From the NCBI RefSeq assembly GCF_002043095.1, contig NZ_MVOC01000033.1:1-59142 (forward strand): a DNA stretch of 59,142 bases. The letters run 5' to 3'. Each line of letters opens with the position of its first letter. Position 1 is the stretch's first letter. Under the pieces are notes generated by a model. The model did not search any database. It saw only the letters and a list, made by a program, of their open reading frames with translations, and was not told the origin of the DNA. The stretch comes from Mycobacterium sp. AT1. GTDB lineage: Bacteria > Actinomycetota > Actinomycetes > Mycobacteriales > Mycobacteriaceae. Made by a program: the position numbers and the translations under genes. Shown here piece by piece: positions 8,004-15,744 of this stretch.

Positions 8004-8999
8004 ATGAAGAAGTTCGTCAACGATCCCAAACAGTTCGTCTCCGAAATGCTGCACGGTCTTGCCGTGGCCAACCCGGACACGTTGAAATACGTGCCCGAAT
8101 ACAATTTGATCATGCGCGTGGACGCGCCCAACGAGAACAAGGTGTCGATCGTCCAAGGCTCCGGCTCTGGCCACGAGCCCGCCCACGTCATGATCGTCGG
8201 CCGAGGAATGCTCGACGCGGCCTGCCCTGGTGATGTATTTGCAGCCCCACCAATGGATTACGTGTTGGAGACGTCGAAGCTGTTGGCCTCACCCAAGGGT
8301 GTGCTGCACATCATCAACAATTACACCGGTGACCGGATGGCCTTCGACATGGGCCGGGAGATGGCCGAAGCCGACGGCGTCCTCATCAAGACCCTCGTCG
8401 TCGACGACGACGTCGCCGTGAAGGACTCGACGTACACGGTCGGCCGGCGCGGAGTGGCGGGCAACTTCTTCGTCATCAAGGCGGTGGGCGCTGCCTCGGA
8501 GAAGGGCGCCGATCTCGACGAGCTCATCCGGATCGGTGAGAAGGTCAACGCGGTGACCAGGACGATGGGCATGGCGCTGACGTCGTGCACACCGCCCGCG
8601 AAGGGATCACCGCTCTTCGATCTTGGGGACGACGAGATGGAGATGGGCGTGGGCATTCACGGCGAGCCAGGCCGCCGACGGGAGAAGCTCGCAGACGCCA
8701 ACACCATCGTCGACGAGCTAGTGGAGGCTGTGGTGAGCGACCTTCCCTACGGCAGGGGCGACGACGTCGCCTTGATGATCAACGGTCTTGGCGGCACGCC
8801 GATCAGCGAGCTGTACCTGCTGTACGGCCGGGCGCACGATCAGCTGGTAGCGCGTGGAATCAACGTGCGTCGCAACTACGTCGGCGAATACTGCACGTCG
8901 CTCGACATGGCGGGCTGCTCGGTTTCCCTCGTCCGACTGGACGACGAGGTGACGTCGCTTCTCGCCGAACCGGCCGAGAGCCCCATCAGAGTCTTCTGA
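8004..8999 (+). CDS. dhaK: Dihydroxyacetone kinase subunit DhaK
   Basis: The substrate-binding subunit (331 residues) that holds dihydroxyacetone through a hemiaminal to a His. GSGSGHEPAH near the N-terminus and VGIHGEPGRR in the second half carry the two conserved His residues. NNYTGDRMAFDMGREMAE is the typical middle motif. It lies 69 bases after dhaL, with AAGGCAACGAG before the ATG. The pair converts dihydroxyacetone to DHAP, joining the glycerol branch to glycolysis. Related DhaK/DhaL pairs act on erythrulose or other short ketoses, so the substrate is assumed. A strong hairpin follows the gene. Confidence 0.94.
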   Translation: MKKFVNDPKQFVSEMLHGLAVANPDTLKYVPEYNLIMRVDAPNENKVSIVQGSGSGHEPAHVMIVGRGMLDAACPGDVFAAPPMDYVLETSKLLASPKGVLHIINNYTGDRMAFDMGREMAEADGVLIKTLVVDDDVAVKDSTYTVGRRGVAGNFFVIKAVGAASEKGADLDELIRIGEKVNAVTRTMGMALTSCTPPAKGSPLFDLGDDEMEMGVGIHGEPGRRREKLADANTIVDELVEAVVSDLPYGRGDDVALMINGLGGTPISELYLLYGRAHDQLVARGINVRRNYVGEYCTSLDMAGCSVSLVRLDDEVTSLLAEPAESPIRVF

Positions 9000-9033
9000 C
9001 GGCCCCGACCGTCGCGCACACCGCGAAACCAAG

Positions 9034-9077
9034 GCGCCCACCGGAACCTCTCGAAGTCGAGAGGCGCCGGTGGGCGC
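9034..9077. terminator. Nested hairpin terminator between dhaK and the DUF336 gene
   Basis: GCGCCCACCGG (9034-9044) pairs perfectly with CCGGTGGGCGC (9067-9077). Inside it CCTCTCGA (9047-9054) pairs perfectly with TCGAGAGG (9057-9064) around a two-base loop. The structure sits between two convergent genes and can serve both strands. No long T-run follows, as is common in mycobacteria. Confidence 0.75.
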
Positions 9078-9103
9078 TGTTGGATGAGGTCCCCTGACCG
9101 GGG

Positions 9104-9502
9104 TCAGACGGCGGCGACGCCCGCCTCGGCGACGCTGATGTCCTGTTCGACGCTGCCGGCGCTGACGCCGATCGCTCCGATTACGGTGTCACCGTCGGTT
9201 AGGAGCATTCCACCACCGAAGATCACGAGCCCTCCTGACAATTGCTCGAGGCCGTAGAGTTCGGCGCCGGGTTGCACCAACGGCATCAAGGCGGCCGTGG
9301 GCGCATTCATCAGAATCGACGTACGCGCCTTCTTCGTGGAGATGTCGATGCTTGCCTTGATCGCGCCGTCCATCCGGGCGAACGCCACCAGGTGACCGCC
9401 GTCGTCGACCACGGCGATGTTCATGGGCTGGCCGATGTCGGCCGCTTTCGCAATCGCCGCTTCGACGACCTTGGTGGCGGCGGCCAGAGTGATGGCAGTC
9501 AT
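9104..9502 (-). CDS. DUF336 / GlcG-HbpS family protein
   Basis: A 132-residue protein of the GlcG/HbpS (DUF336) family, the same fold as the C-terminal domain of Salmonella PduO and as DhaG. Relatives bind heme or corrinoid-like ligands. Visible features are MTAITLAAATKVVEAAI, NIAVVDDGGHLVAFARMDGA, the AELYGLEQLSGG and VIFGGGMLLTDG segments, and VIGAIGVSAGSVEQDISVAEAG. The ATG at 9502 follows GAAAGG by seven bases. It is transcribed away from glpF and toward dhaK. In this locus the PduO adenosyltransferase lacks this domain, so the two halves of PduO seem to be encoded separately. Its exact role is unproven. Confidence 0.88.
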   Translation of the reverse strand: MTAITLAAATKVVEAAIAKAADIGQPMNIAVVDDGGHLVAFARMDGAIKASIDISTKKARTSILMNAPTAALMPLVQPGAELYGLEQLSGGLVIFGGGMLLTDGDTVIGAIGVSAGSVEQDISVAEAGVAAV

Positions 9503-9818
9503 TGACGAGCCTTTCGGATAGGGCTTTCCGGCAACTAGGTTTACCGGCAACGGTTTTGAGGAAGCCTCGCCGAGCGAGGCAGTGCGGCCGATGGTAGTGC
9601 CGCAGCTCGAACACGAGATGCATTTCGCCCTTGTTTCACGGCTGGCCGTCGAGAGCCTATCCAAAAAGCCCACCTGTGGGCCAGTAATTGTGCTGGACCA
9701 GCCGCAAAGCGCCCGAATTGCCCCTGGGTTCGAAAACACTCAACGCGCACGGCCGGACAATTCCGGCCACGTCGCATCGTGCGGCGTCCGCGACGGCCGT
9801 TGAGAGAGGTTGTGGTCA
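9503..9818. promoter_or_regulatory. Divergent promoter region between the DUF336 gene and glpF
   Basis: This 316-base gap has no gene. It holds two copies of CCGGCAAC starting at 9528 and 9544 (16-base period), a GCCTCG-N5-CGAGGC hairpin near 9566, and GCCCAC-CT-GTGGGC near 9673. The CCGGCAAC pair lies just upstream of the DUF336 ATG on the minus strand. The other two hairpins lie nearer glpF. No TGCAAC-N5-TGCAAC site is present. The repeats are candidate operators only. Confidence 0.4.
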
Positions 9819-10541
9819 GTGTCGAACATCGACATCTTCGTCTGGGAGTTCTTGGGTACGGCGGTGCTGTGCCTCCTGGGCAACGGCTCGGTAGCCGCTG
9901 TGGTGCTGAAGAACTCGTACTCACACGGAGGCGGAGGTGACTGGCTCATCATCGTGCTCGGCTGGGGCTTCGGCGTCTTCGCCGGCGCCAGCATCGCCGC
10001 CCCGTCGGGTGGTCACATCAACCCGGCCGTCACCTTCGCGGTAGCGCTGCAGGGCGGAGTTCCGTGGTCGAGCGTGCCGGTCTACTGGGCGGCGCAGCTG
10101 CTCGGCGGATTCGTGGGCGCCTCGCTGTGTTGGGCCGCGTTCAAACTGCAGTTCGACAAGAACGACGACAACTCCGGTACGCGCGGCATCTTCTGCACGT
10201 CGCCCGCGATTCCCAACAAGCCTTGGAACATGGTCACGGAGATCATCGGCACCTTCGTCCTGATCATCTTCATCTTCTGCAACCCTGCGGCCAACTCGTC
10301 GCTGAGCTTCGCTGGCGTCACGTTCGTCATCATCACCATTGGCTTCGCGCTCGGCGGACCAACAGGTTATGCAGTGAACCCGGCGCGCGACCTCGGACCA
10401 CGCCTCGCCTACGCGATCCTCCCGATTCCCGGAAAGGCTGACCCCGGTTGGGGTTACTCGTGGGTGCCCATCGTGTCGCCGCTCATCGGCGCCGCACTCG
10501 CCGCCGGGGTGGCGTCGATCCTGCCCGCGGTGGCGTCGTGA
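9819..10541 (+). CDS. glpF: Glycerol facilitator / aquaglyceroporin (MIP family)
   Basis: A membrane channel of the major intrinsic protein family. Six hydrophobic segments and two half-helices are evident. The first NPA box is SGGHINPAVTF and the second GYAVNPARDLGPR; the Asp after the second NPA is the mark of glycerol-conducting members rather than pure water channels. It has about 240 residues. GTG at 9819 is preferred because GAGAGG stands nine bases before it; TTG at 9810 is possible. It probably admits glycerol and small diols for glpK and the diol dehydratase. The cobalamin adenosyltransferase follows after 127 bases. Confidence 0.93.
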   Translation: MSNIDIFVWEFLGTAVLCLLGNGSVAAVVLKNSYSHGGGGDWLIIVLGWGFGVFAGASIAAPSGGHINPAVTFAVALQGGVPWSSVPVYWAAQLLGGFVGASLCWAAFKLQFDKNDDNSGTRGIFCTSPAIPNKPWNMVTEIIGTFVLIIFIFCNPAANSSLSFAGVTFVIITIGFALGGPTGYAVNPARDLGPRLAYAILPIPGKADPGWGYSWVPIVSPLIGAALAAGVASILPAVAS

Positions 10542-10668
10542 GTGTGCACGCCATGGTCGGCCTGATCCTCCCCGTCGCCCTCGGCCTTCGGGCCGGGGCG
10601 CGGTGGTTGAGCACGGTGGGCATGAAAGCGGCAGGGGATGCCTGGCGCGGAGATCAGAAGGGGGAGAC

Positions 10669-11253
10669 GTGGCGGTTCATCTGACCCGGATCTACACGCG
10701 CACAGGAGATGCCGGGACGACGGCGCTGGGGGACATGTCCCGGGTCGCCAAGTCCGACGCCCGCGTCGGAGCCTATGCGGACTGCGACGAGACCAACGCC
10801 GTGATCGGATTGGCGATAGCTTCCGGTGGGGTCGGTGAGCGCACCGCCGCGGTTCTCGGCGTCATCCAGAACGATCTGTTCGACGTCGGCGCGGACCTGT
10901 GCACGCCGATCGTCGAGGCACCGGAGTACCCGCCGTTGCGCGTCACCGAAGAGCAAGTGTCTCAACTGGAATCGTGGTGCGACGAGTTCAACGAGGGCCT
11001 GACGAAGCTCAGCAGCTTCATCCTTCCCGGGGGCACGATCGCCGCCGCACACCTCCACCACGCCCGCACCGTTGCCCGGCGGGCAGAACGCAGCGCATGG
11101 GTGCTCGCCGAGGCGGCCCCGGTCAACGACTGCGCCCTGCGGTATCTCAACCGCCTGTCGGATTTGATGTTCATCCTGTCTCGATTCGAGAACCCCAACG
11201 GGGACGTTCTCTGGCGCCCGGGCGGCGACCGAGGCGTCGCCACGACCACATGA
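10669..11253 (+). CDS. pduO: PduO-type ATP:cob(I)alamin adenosyltransferase
   Basis: Transfers the adenosyl group of ATP to cob(I)alamin to make adenosylcobalamin, the cofactor of the dehydratase encoded downstream. The N-terminal TRIYTRTGDAGTTALGD is the ATP-binding motif of the family. The later RRAERSAW and YLNRLSDLMFILSR carry the conserved Arg/Glu and helix residues. At 194 residues it matches single-domain members (human MMAB, mycobacterial homologues), without the DUF336 domain of Salmonella PduO. GTG at 10669 follows GGGGAG by three bases. A second, unrelated adenosyltransferase (cobO) lies in the same window, so the cofactor can be formed by salvage as well as by synthesis. Confidence 0.95.
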   Translation: MAVHLTRIYTRTGDAGTTALGDMSRVAKSDARVGAYADCDETNAVIGLAIASGGVGERTAAVLGVIQNDLFDVGADLCTPIVEAPEYPPLRVTEEQVSQLESWCDEFNEGLTKLSSFILPGGTIAAAHLHHARTVARRAERSAWVLAEAAPVNDCALRYLNRLSDLMFILSRFENPNGDVLWRPGGDRGVATTT

Positions 11254-11283
11254 CCAACTGACATTGGCTCGGAGAGGCCACAC

Positions 11284-11715
11284 ATGAGCACACGGGTTTC
11301 CACCGTCGAATGGCATGGGCCGTTGGTGGGCGGTTCCGGCTCGATCGAGCTGACGTCGTCCGGGCAAGCCAGATTCGACTACTCTCTGGCAACACGGGCG
11401 GCCGACCAAACCTCGACCACTTCACCCGAGGAACTCCTGGCCGCCGCCTACGCGTCGTGTTATGCCATGCAGCTGTCGGCCCTTCTGGACATTGGGCCGG
11501 ACGCGGAAACCGACCTGCACGTCGAGGCGGTCGTCACGCAGGGAGGCCCGGAGGTCGACTTCGGGATCGCCGGCATCGTCCTGCTGGTGCGTGGACGGGG
11601 TGTCGACGTGACGAACGACCGGTTCGTCGAGTTGGCGAACACGGCGTCGTCGGTGTGCCCGATCGGCCGCGCGTTGTCGAGCGTCGCGGTCACCGTAGAC
11701 GCCGCCCTGCAGTAG
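11284..11715 (+). CDS. OsmC family peroxiredoxin
   Basis: A 143-residue OsmC/Ohr-type thiol peroxidase. The two redox cysteines are visible in AAYASCYAMQLSALL and ASSVCPIGRAL, with the N-terminal beta-sheet half before them. The family reduces organic and lipid hydroperoxides. It starts 30 bases after pduO, preceded by GGAGAGG, so it is probably in the same transcript. A role protecting the oxygen- and aldehyde-sensitive B12 enzyme steps is plausible but not shown. It faces the histidine phosphatase gene end to end with a six-base gap. Confidence 0.88.
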   Translation: MSTRVSTVEWHGPLVGGSGSIELTSSGQARFDYSLATRAADQTSTTSPEELLAAAYASCYAMQLSALLDIGPDAETDLHVEAVVTQGGPEVDFGIAGIVLLVRGRGVDVTNDRFVELANTASSVCPIGRALSSVAVTVDAALQ

Positions 11716-11721
11716 CGGAGG

Positions 11722-12279
11722 CTAAGGGAACTCGACCAGTCGGCTCAGTCGACGCAGGTTGACGACCACCACCGATCCGTTTGGAACGTCGGTCCCACTA
11801 CGCCATTGGCGCGTGGTGGCGTCGCGGGCATGCAGCATGTCGAGGATCGCGCAGACTATGTCGCCATGCGTCACCACCGCCGTGGACCCATCCATCGCGG
11901 CAAGGTCGAACAGCACCAGTCGGACCCGTTCGGAGGGATCTTCGAGACGCGCCGGGCGGTGAGAGTCGGCGTCGGCGAGGGTGCCGGTGCGTCGCCAACC
12001 GCGTTCTCGCAGGCGTTCGTCAACCGTGGTCCGGACGCCGAGCACTGTCGCCATCGCCTGGGCGGTTTGTCGTGCGCGGACGGCGTCCGAGCAGACGATG
12101 CGGTTGATCTTCCTGTCTCGCAACGCATATCCGGCCGCGTAGGCCTGGGTGGTGCCCCGGGCTGTCAGCGGCGGATGGGCGACCTCGCGCTGCACGCGGC
12201 CGAGGGCGTTCCACGTGGACTCACCGTGGCGGACCAGCCACAGTAGGTGGTTGCGCGGTGTGCCCACGAGTTCGATCAT
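11722..12279 (-). CDS. Histidine phosphatase (possible CobC-like alpha-ribazole phosphatase)
   Basis: A phosphoglycerate-mutase-fold phosphatase of 185 residues. The catalytic LVRHGESTWN is near the N-terminus, CSDAVRARQTAQAM follows, and the second His lies in AVVTHGDIV. Some relatives (CobC) remove the 5'-phosphate in the lower-ligand branch of B12 synthesis, and its coupling to cysG/cobA makes that role attractive. Its start overlaps the cysG stop in an ATGA arrangement, so the two are translated together. Nothing in the sequence itself fixes the substrate, and the generic MSMEG4193-type phosphatases look the same. Confidence 0.82.
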   Translation of the reverse strand: MIELVGTPRNHLLWLVRHGESTWNALGRVQREVAHPPLTARGTTQAYAAGYALRDRKINRIVCSDAVRARQTAQAMATVLGVRTTVDERLRERGWRRTGTLADADSHRPARLEDPSERVRLVLFDLAAMDGSTAVVTHGDIVCAILDMLHARDATTRQWRSGTDVPNGSVVVVNLRRLSRLVEFP

Positions 12280-13448
12280 CGAACGTTGAGTTCCACGGTC
12301 CTCTGTGGGGCGGCACGACCGGGGACGAATCCCGCCACCGCGCCGATCACGGTCGTGGCGGGCGCACCGATGTGGGCCGCGCGAGCGGCCTCGGCGATGG
12401 ACGAGAGGGTGCCCCGGACTTCTCGTTGGCTGGCCAGGCTGCCATCGGCGACCACCGCCGCCGGGGTGTCAGCACTCATTCCGCCGTCCATCAGCGCGTG
12501 GGCGATGGCGTCGAGGTTCGCGACCGCCATCATCAGGATGATCGTCGTATTCGCCTCCGCGAGCGCCGCGTAGTTCACCGCCGACTCGGGATGCTCGGGG
12601 GGCACGTGTCCGGAGATCACCGTGAAGCCCTGGGTCAGACCGCGGTGCGTAGCCGGGATCATCGCCGATGCGGGAGCCGCGATGGCCGAACTCACGCCCG
12701 GAATGACATCGACGGTGATGCCTGCCCGAACGCATTCGTCGGCCTCCTCGCCGCCGCGGCCGAACACGAAACCGTCTCCGCCCTTGAGTCTTACGACGTC
12801 CCTGCCTGCCAATGCATGGCGAATGAGGTGCGCGTTGATCTCACTCTGCTCCATCCGGCGGCCGCCAGGGATCTTGGCTGCATCGATCACCAGGGCTTGC
12901 GGCGCGAGCTCGCCGATAACCGAAACCGGGGCGAGCCGGTCGGCGACGATGACGTCCGCGCGTGCGATCGCATCACGGCCCGCGATGGTGAGGAGTCCAG
13001 GATCGCCTGGGCCCCCGCCGACGAGGGTGACTCGGCCGACCCGCGCGCGACCGCTGGTGGCGGGCGAGCGCCGTGGTTGGTCGACGATGCAGAACACACC
13101 GCGTTCGAGCGCGCGGGCTGCGATGTCGGCGTCGAGCTCCTGGTCTCCCGTACATGCGAAAATCAGTGCGGCCGAGTCGATGTCGTGGTTCTCGAAAGCG
13201 CGCTGCCGGATGGCGATCAGCCCACGGTCGGCGAGGTCGGACAGATATGCCGTGGGTGAGGGTGACACTACGGTCACCACTGCGCCTGCGCCCGTCAGCG
13301 ACCCGGTGGTGGTCATCGCGCGACCGGAGGAGCCCACGACGGTGACCGGTCGGCCACGTACGGGGAGCTGGACCGAGAGCGCGTCCGCGGATGCGCCTGG
13401 GAACGCGTCGTCAGCGAGTGCTCGTTGCGGACCGGAAGCCACCGGCAC
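12276..13448 (-). CDS. cobA: Siroheme synthase-type uroporphyrinogen-III C-methyltransferase (CysG/CobA)
   Basis: A 390-residue, two-part enzyme at the entrance to siroheme and cobalamin synthesis. Residues 25-135 resemble the NAD-dependent precorrin-2 dehydrogenase module, but the Rossmann motif (VTVVGSSGRAM) is weak. Residues 145-380 are the SAM-dependent uroporphyrinogen-III methyltransferase, with RVTLVGGGPGDPGLLT, ADVIVADRL, VRLKGGDGFVFGRGGEE (Pro of the usual KGGDPF is Gly) and VIPGVSSAIAAPA. It makes precorrin-2 for the other cob genes. Its first 38 bases overlap the end of the response regulator gene, so regulator, cysG and phosphatase form one minus-strand unit. Confidence 0.92.
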   Translation of the reverse strand: MPVASGPQRALADDAFPGASADALSVQLPVRGRPVTVVGSSGRAMTTTGSLTGAGAVVTVVSPSPTAYLSDLADRGLIAIRQRAFENHDIDSAALIFACTGDQELDADIAARALERGVFCIVDQPRRSPATSGRARVGRVTLVGGGPGDPGLLTIAGRDAIARADVIVADRLAPVSVIGELAPQALVIDAAKIPGGRRMEQSEINAHLIRHALAGRDVVRLKGGDGFVFGRGGEEADECVRAGITVDVIPGVSSAIAAPASAMIPATHRGLTQGFTVISGHVPPEHPESAVNYAALAEANTTIILMMAVANLDAIAHALMDGGMSADTPAAVVADGSLASQREVRGTLSSIAEAARAAHIGAPATTVIGAVAGFVPGRAAPQRTVELNVR

Positions 13449-14217
13449 CCCCTTGTCGTCCCTGTCGTTCGCGGTCGTGGCGGCTCAGTCCTCGCAGTGC
13501 GGCCGACACCAATGCCGCTCGCTTGTGAACGCCGAACTTGTCCATGATGTTGTGCAGGTGGAACTTGACCGTCGCCTCGGAGATGAACAAGTCGGTGGCG
13601 ATCGCCCGGTTGTCCAAACCGTCGGTCAGCAGGGCCAACACCTCCTTCTCCCGGCGGGTGAGGATGCGCGCATAGTCCAGCTCGTGCTCGGTGTTTTGTG
13701 AACGTAGCTCTGCAATAAGGGTACTGACGCTGTAGGCATCGAGTGCGGTCTGCCCATCAAGGACCTTCGTCACGGTGTTGAGAAGCTCCGTCGACGAAGA
13801 GCGACGGTCCACCAGCGCGTCGGCCCCGGCCCGGATCAGATCGAGCGCGCGCGCCGGGGATTCCTCGCGGTCGATCACGACGATCACCTTGGGGACCGGA
13901 TCGAGTTCGGCGAGGAGAGTCGACAGCGGGAGGTCGGGGTCCCCGTCGACCACCAACAGTTCGGGACGCATCGACCGGAGTCGATCGACCAGTCCGGCGC
14001 CGTGGCGGACGTCACCCACGATCTGAACACCATCGGCTAGCCCCATAACGTGTGCCAGCCCGTGCAACAGTAGCTCGTCGTTCATCACGAACGCAGTGCG
14101 AAGCCTGGGGCTCTCGACGAGACCTCCACGCGCATCGGCGATTCCGCGCGGCGAACCACTCTCGGATCCGCGTCGTGCCGGGTGAATCGGCGAGTAGTGC
14201 GGTTGTGACCAACCCAT
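13411..14217 (-). CDS. LuxR/NarL-family response regulator
   Basis: A DNA-binding regulator of 268 residues. A receiver-like domain spans about 40-155 and a LuxR helix-turn-helix about 183-245 (LTRREKEVLALL, NRAIATDLFISEATVKFHL). The acid pocket (NDE) and candidate phospho-Asp91 (LLVVDGD) are kept, but the usual switch Lys is missing (ALVDRRS). The ATG at 14217 is chosen over an upstream frame start inside the neighbouring gene because GGACGGAG stands six bases before it. A TGCAAC direct repeat lies 49-65 bases upstream of the ATG, as at glpK and the dehydratase operon, so self-control and control of those operons is a reasonable guess. Confidence 0.88.
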   Translation of the reverse strand: MGWSQPHYSPIHPARRGSESGSPRGIADARGGLVESPRLRTAFVMNDELLLHGLAHVMGLADGVQIVGDVRHGAGLVDRLRSMRPELLVVDGDPDLPLSTLLAELDPVPKVIVVIDREESPARALDLIRAGADALVDRRSSSTELLNTVTKVLDGQTALDAYSVSTLIAELRSQNTEHELDYARILTRREKEVLALLTDGLDNRAIATDLFISEATVKFHLHNIMDKFGVHKRAALVSAALRGLSRHDRERQGRQGGAGGFRSATSTR

Positions 14218-14265
14218 GTGTGACTCCGTCCTGCCGATCGGCGGGCGAATGCTAACGCGACGTGC

Positions 14266-14282
14266 GTTGCAGTGACGTTGCA
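14266..14282 (-). promoter_or_regulatory. Direct-repeat site TGCAAC-N5-TGCAAC before the LuxR regulator
   Basis: On the minus strand TGCAAC reads 14282-14277 and 14271-14266, with GTCAC between. Both hexamers and the 11-base period match the sites at 1311 and 15195, and the spacer differs from the glpK one by a single base. It sits in the 76-base gap before the response regulator, the position expected for autoregulation. Confidence 0.62.
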
Positions 14283-14293
14283 AAGAGACGAAC

Positions 14294-15067
14294 TCAATGC
14301 ACCTGGGTCTGCTGTGACCCGTCAGACACCGCGAGCACACAGTCCCCGCAGAGACCCCCTGACGGCGCTTGGTAGAACAGGCAGCAGCTGCGCCGGACGA
14401 ACCGGCCGCCGTCGAAGTCGCCGGTGTCTCGCAGGGGGCCGATGTCGAGGAGTGCACGTACCAGCGCCCGGCCGGACGGCTCCAGCTCGGGCCGGGACAT
14501 CGCCATCACCGTGACCGCGCCGTTGGCAGCCGAGATCGTGTTGCCCCAACTGACGCGATCCGACAGCGACGCCGACGTCTTGAGGGCCTCGTTCAACGGG
14601 CCGACGATGGTGGTGAGCAGGGAGTCGGAGATCAGCTCGGCCGCGCGAATCGCAGTCGGAGCCGATTCGCATGCGACGTCAATGGTCTCGAAGGACGGCG
14701 AATGCCCTTCCGTCGCCAGCCATCTCACAGACTCCGGAGTGAACATGGGGACGGCACCGCCCACGACGGCCGCTCCGAGCACGGGGGAGATGAGCCGCGA
14801 CACCACGTTCAACTGAAATGACGACGCCGCAAGCCGCATGGGAATGCTGTTCGCGTCGCATGCCATCGACCTCGCGATCGCCGTTCGCGTGCGATCCACG
14901 AAGGCGGTGAGCGTCGCTGCATCGGTGAGCGTCGCCAGGTGCGCACCCTGGTCGGCACCCTGTGACGACATGTCGAAGTAGCCGCCCAGTCGGGCGGTGG
15001 CCGCGAGGAGGGCGGGCCCGTCGAGGGACGCCGCCGGCTTATCCGACGATGCTGGGGTGCCGGTCAT
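14294..15067 (-). CDS. FhuF-like (2Fe-2S)-binding protein
   Basis: A protein of about 257 residues whose last 40 residues carry the FhuF C-terminal signature: CC-x10-C-x2-C, read as RRSCCLFYQAPSGG then LCGDC. These four Cys bind a [2Fe-2S] cluster in ferric-siderophore reductases. The rest is Ala-rich with no other domain I recognise. ATG at 15067 is used; GTG at 15076 is an alternative. It lies between the LuxR regulator and the dehydratase operon, divergent from the latter. In this setting a role as an electron donor, for example for cob(II)alamin or iron reduction, is possible but is inference only. Confidence 0.85.
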   Translation of the reverse strand: MTGTPASSDKPAASLDGPALLAATARLGGYFDMSSQGADQGAHLATLTDAATLTAFVDRTRTAIARSMACDANSIPMRLAASSFQLNVVSRLISPVLGAAVVGGAVPMFTPESVRWLATEGHSPSFETIDVACESAPTAIRAAELISDSLLTTIVGPLNEALKTSASLSDRVSWGNTISAANGAVTVMAMSRPELEPSGRALVRALLDIGPLRDTGDFDGGRFVRRSCCLFYQAPSGGLCGDCVLAVSDGSQQTQVH

Positions 15068-15194
15068 GGTGCCCAACGGTAGTGGCGGTGAAGGCGGCCG
15101 GGCCGCGGATCGGCGAACCCCGTTGCGTTCCCATCCGAACGGTCAGGGTGCCGTCGAAACGAGCTCTACCAGCTCATTCACGAGCGCTCATCGC

Positions 15195-15211
15195 TGCAAC
15201 GTTGATGCAAC
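15195..15211 (+). promoter_or_regulatory. Direct-repeat site TGCAAC-N5-TGCAAC before the diol dehydratase operon
   Basis: TGCAAC at 15195-15200 and 15206-15211 with an 11-base period, 96 bases before the small-subunit ATG and 128 bases before the divergent FhuF-like gene. The hexamers are followed by GT in both copies, so the match extends to TGCAACGT. It is the third such site in this locus and the best candidate for the main control point of the dehydratase. Confidence 0.62.
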
Positions 15212-15306
15212 GTGATGTCAGCCACAATGGGCCGCACGGGGCCGACCAGGTCACGTATGTGGACGTTGGGTGGCTATGTGCCACCCCTCACCTCTTGGAG
15301 CAGTGC

Positions 15307-15735
15307 ATGACGCAACCGACCCTCGATCCCGCGGTGGACTATCCGCTGAGTGTCCACCGAAGGGATCTGCTCTTCACCCCCACCGGCAAGTCGATCGACG
15401 ACATCACCATCGAGGCCGTGGTGTCGGGTGAGGTTCAGGCCACGGACCTTCGAATCACTCCGGACACCCTGCGGCTACAGGCGCAGGTGTCGGAGAAGGC
15501 AGGACGGAAGCAGCTGGGCGCCAATCTTCGCCGCGCCGCGGAGATGACGGCGATATCCGACAGCCGAGTCTTGGAGATCTACAACGCCTTGCGACCGAAC
15601 GCGTCCACCAAGGCAGAGCTCGAGGCGATCGCCGAGGAGTTGACGACTCAGTATGACGCCACCCTGCTGGCCGAACTGGTACTCGAGGCGGCCGACGTCT
15701 ACGAGCGACGCGACATCCTGGCAACGGGCGAATAG
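15307..15735 (+). CDS. pduE: Propanediol/glycerol dehydratase small (gamma) subunit
   Basis: The small subunit of the adenosylcobalamin-dependent diol/glycerol dehydratase. Family landmarks are DYPLSVHRRDLLFTPTGKSIDDITIEAVVSGE, SEKAGRKQLGANLRRAAEM and IYNALRPNASTKAEL. It has 142 residues, the length of GldC/DhaB3 rather than the longer PduE. ATG at 15307 follows TTGGAG closely. It precedes the large subunit by nine bases. In Klebsiella and Salmonella the small subunit is the last of the three genes; here it is first. Confidence 0.95.
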   Translation: MTQPTLDPAVDYPLSVHRRDLLFTPTGKSIDDITIEAVVSGEVQATDLRITPDTLRLQAQVSEKAGRKQLGANLRRAAEMTAISDSRVLEIYNALRPNASTKAELEAIAEELTTQYDATLLAELVLEAADVYERRDILATGE

Positions 15736-15744
15736 GAGCCAATA

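Noticed and set aside
10538..10684. 48-codon frame overlapping the glpF stop (MSVHAMVGLILPVALG...)
   Set aside because: It overlaps glpF and the pduO start, has no ribosome site of its own, and its composition after residue 20 is not protein-like enough. Probably chance.
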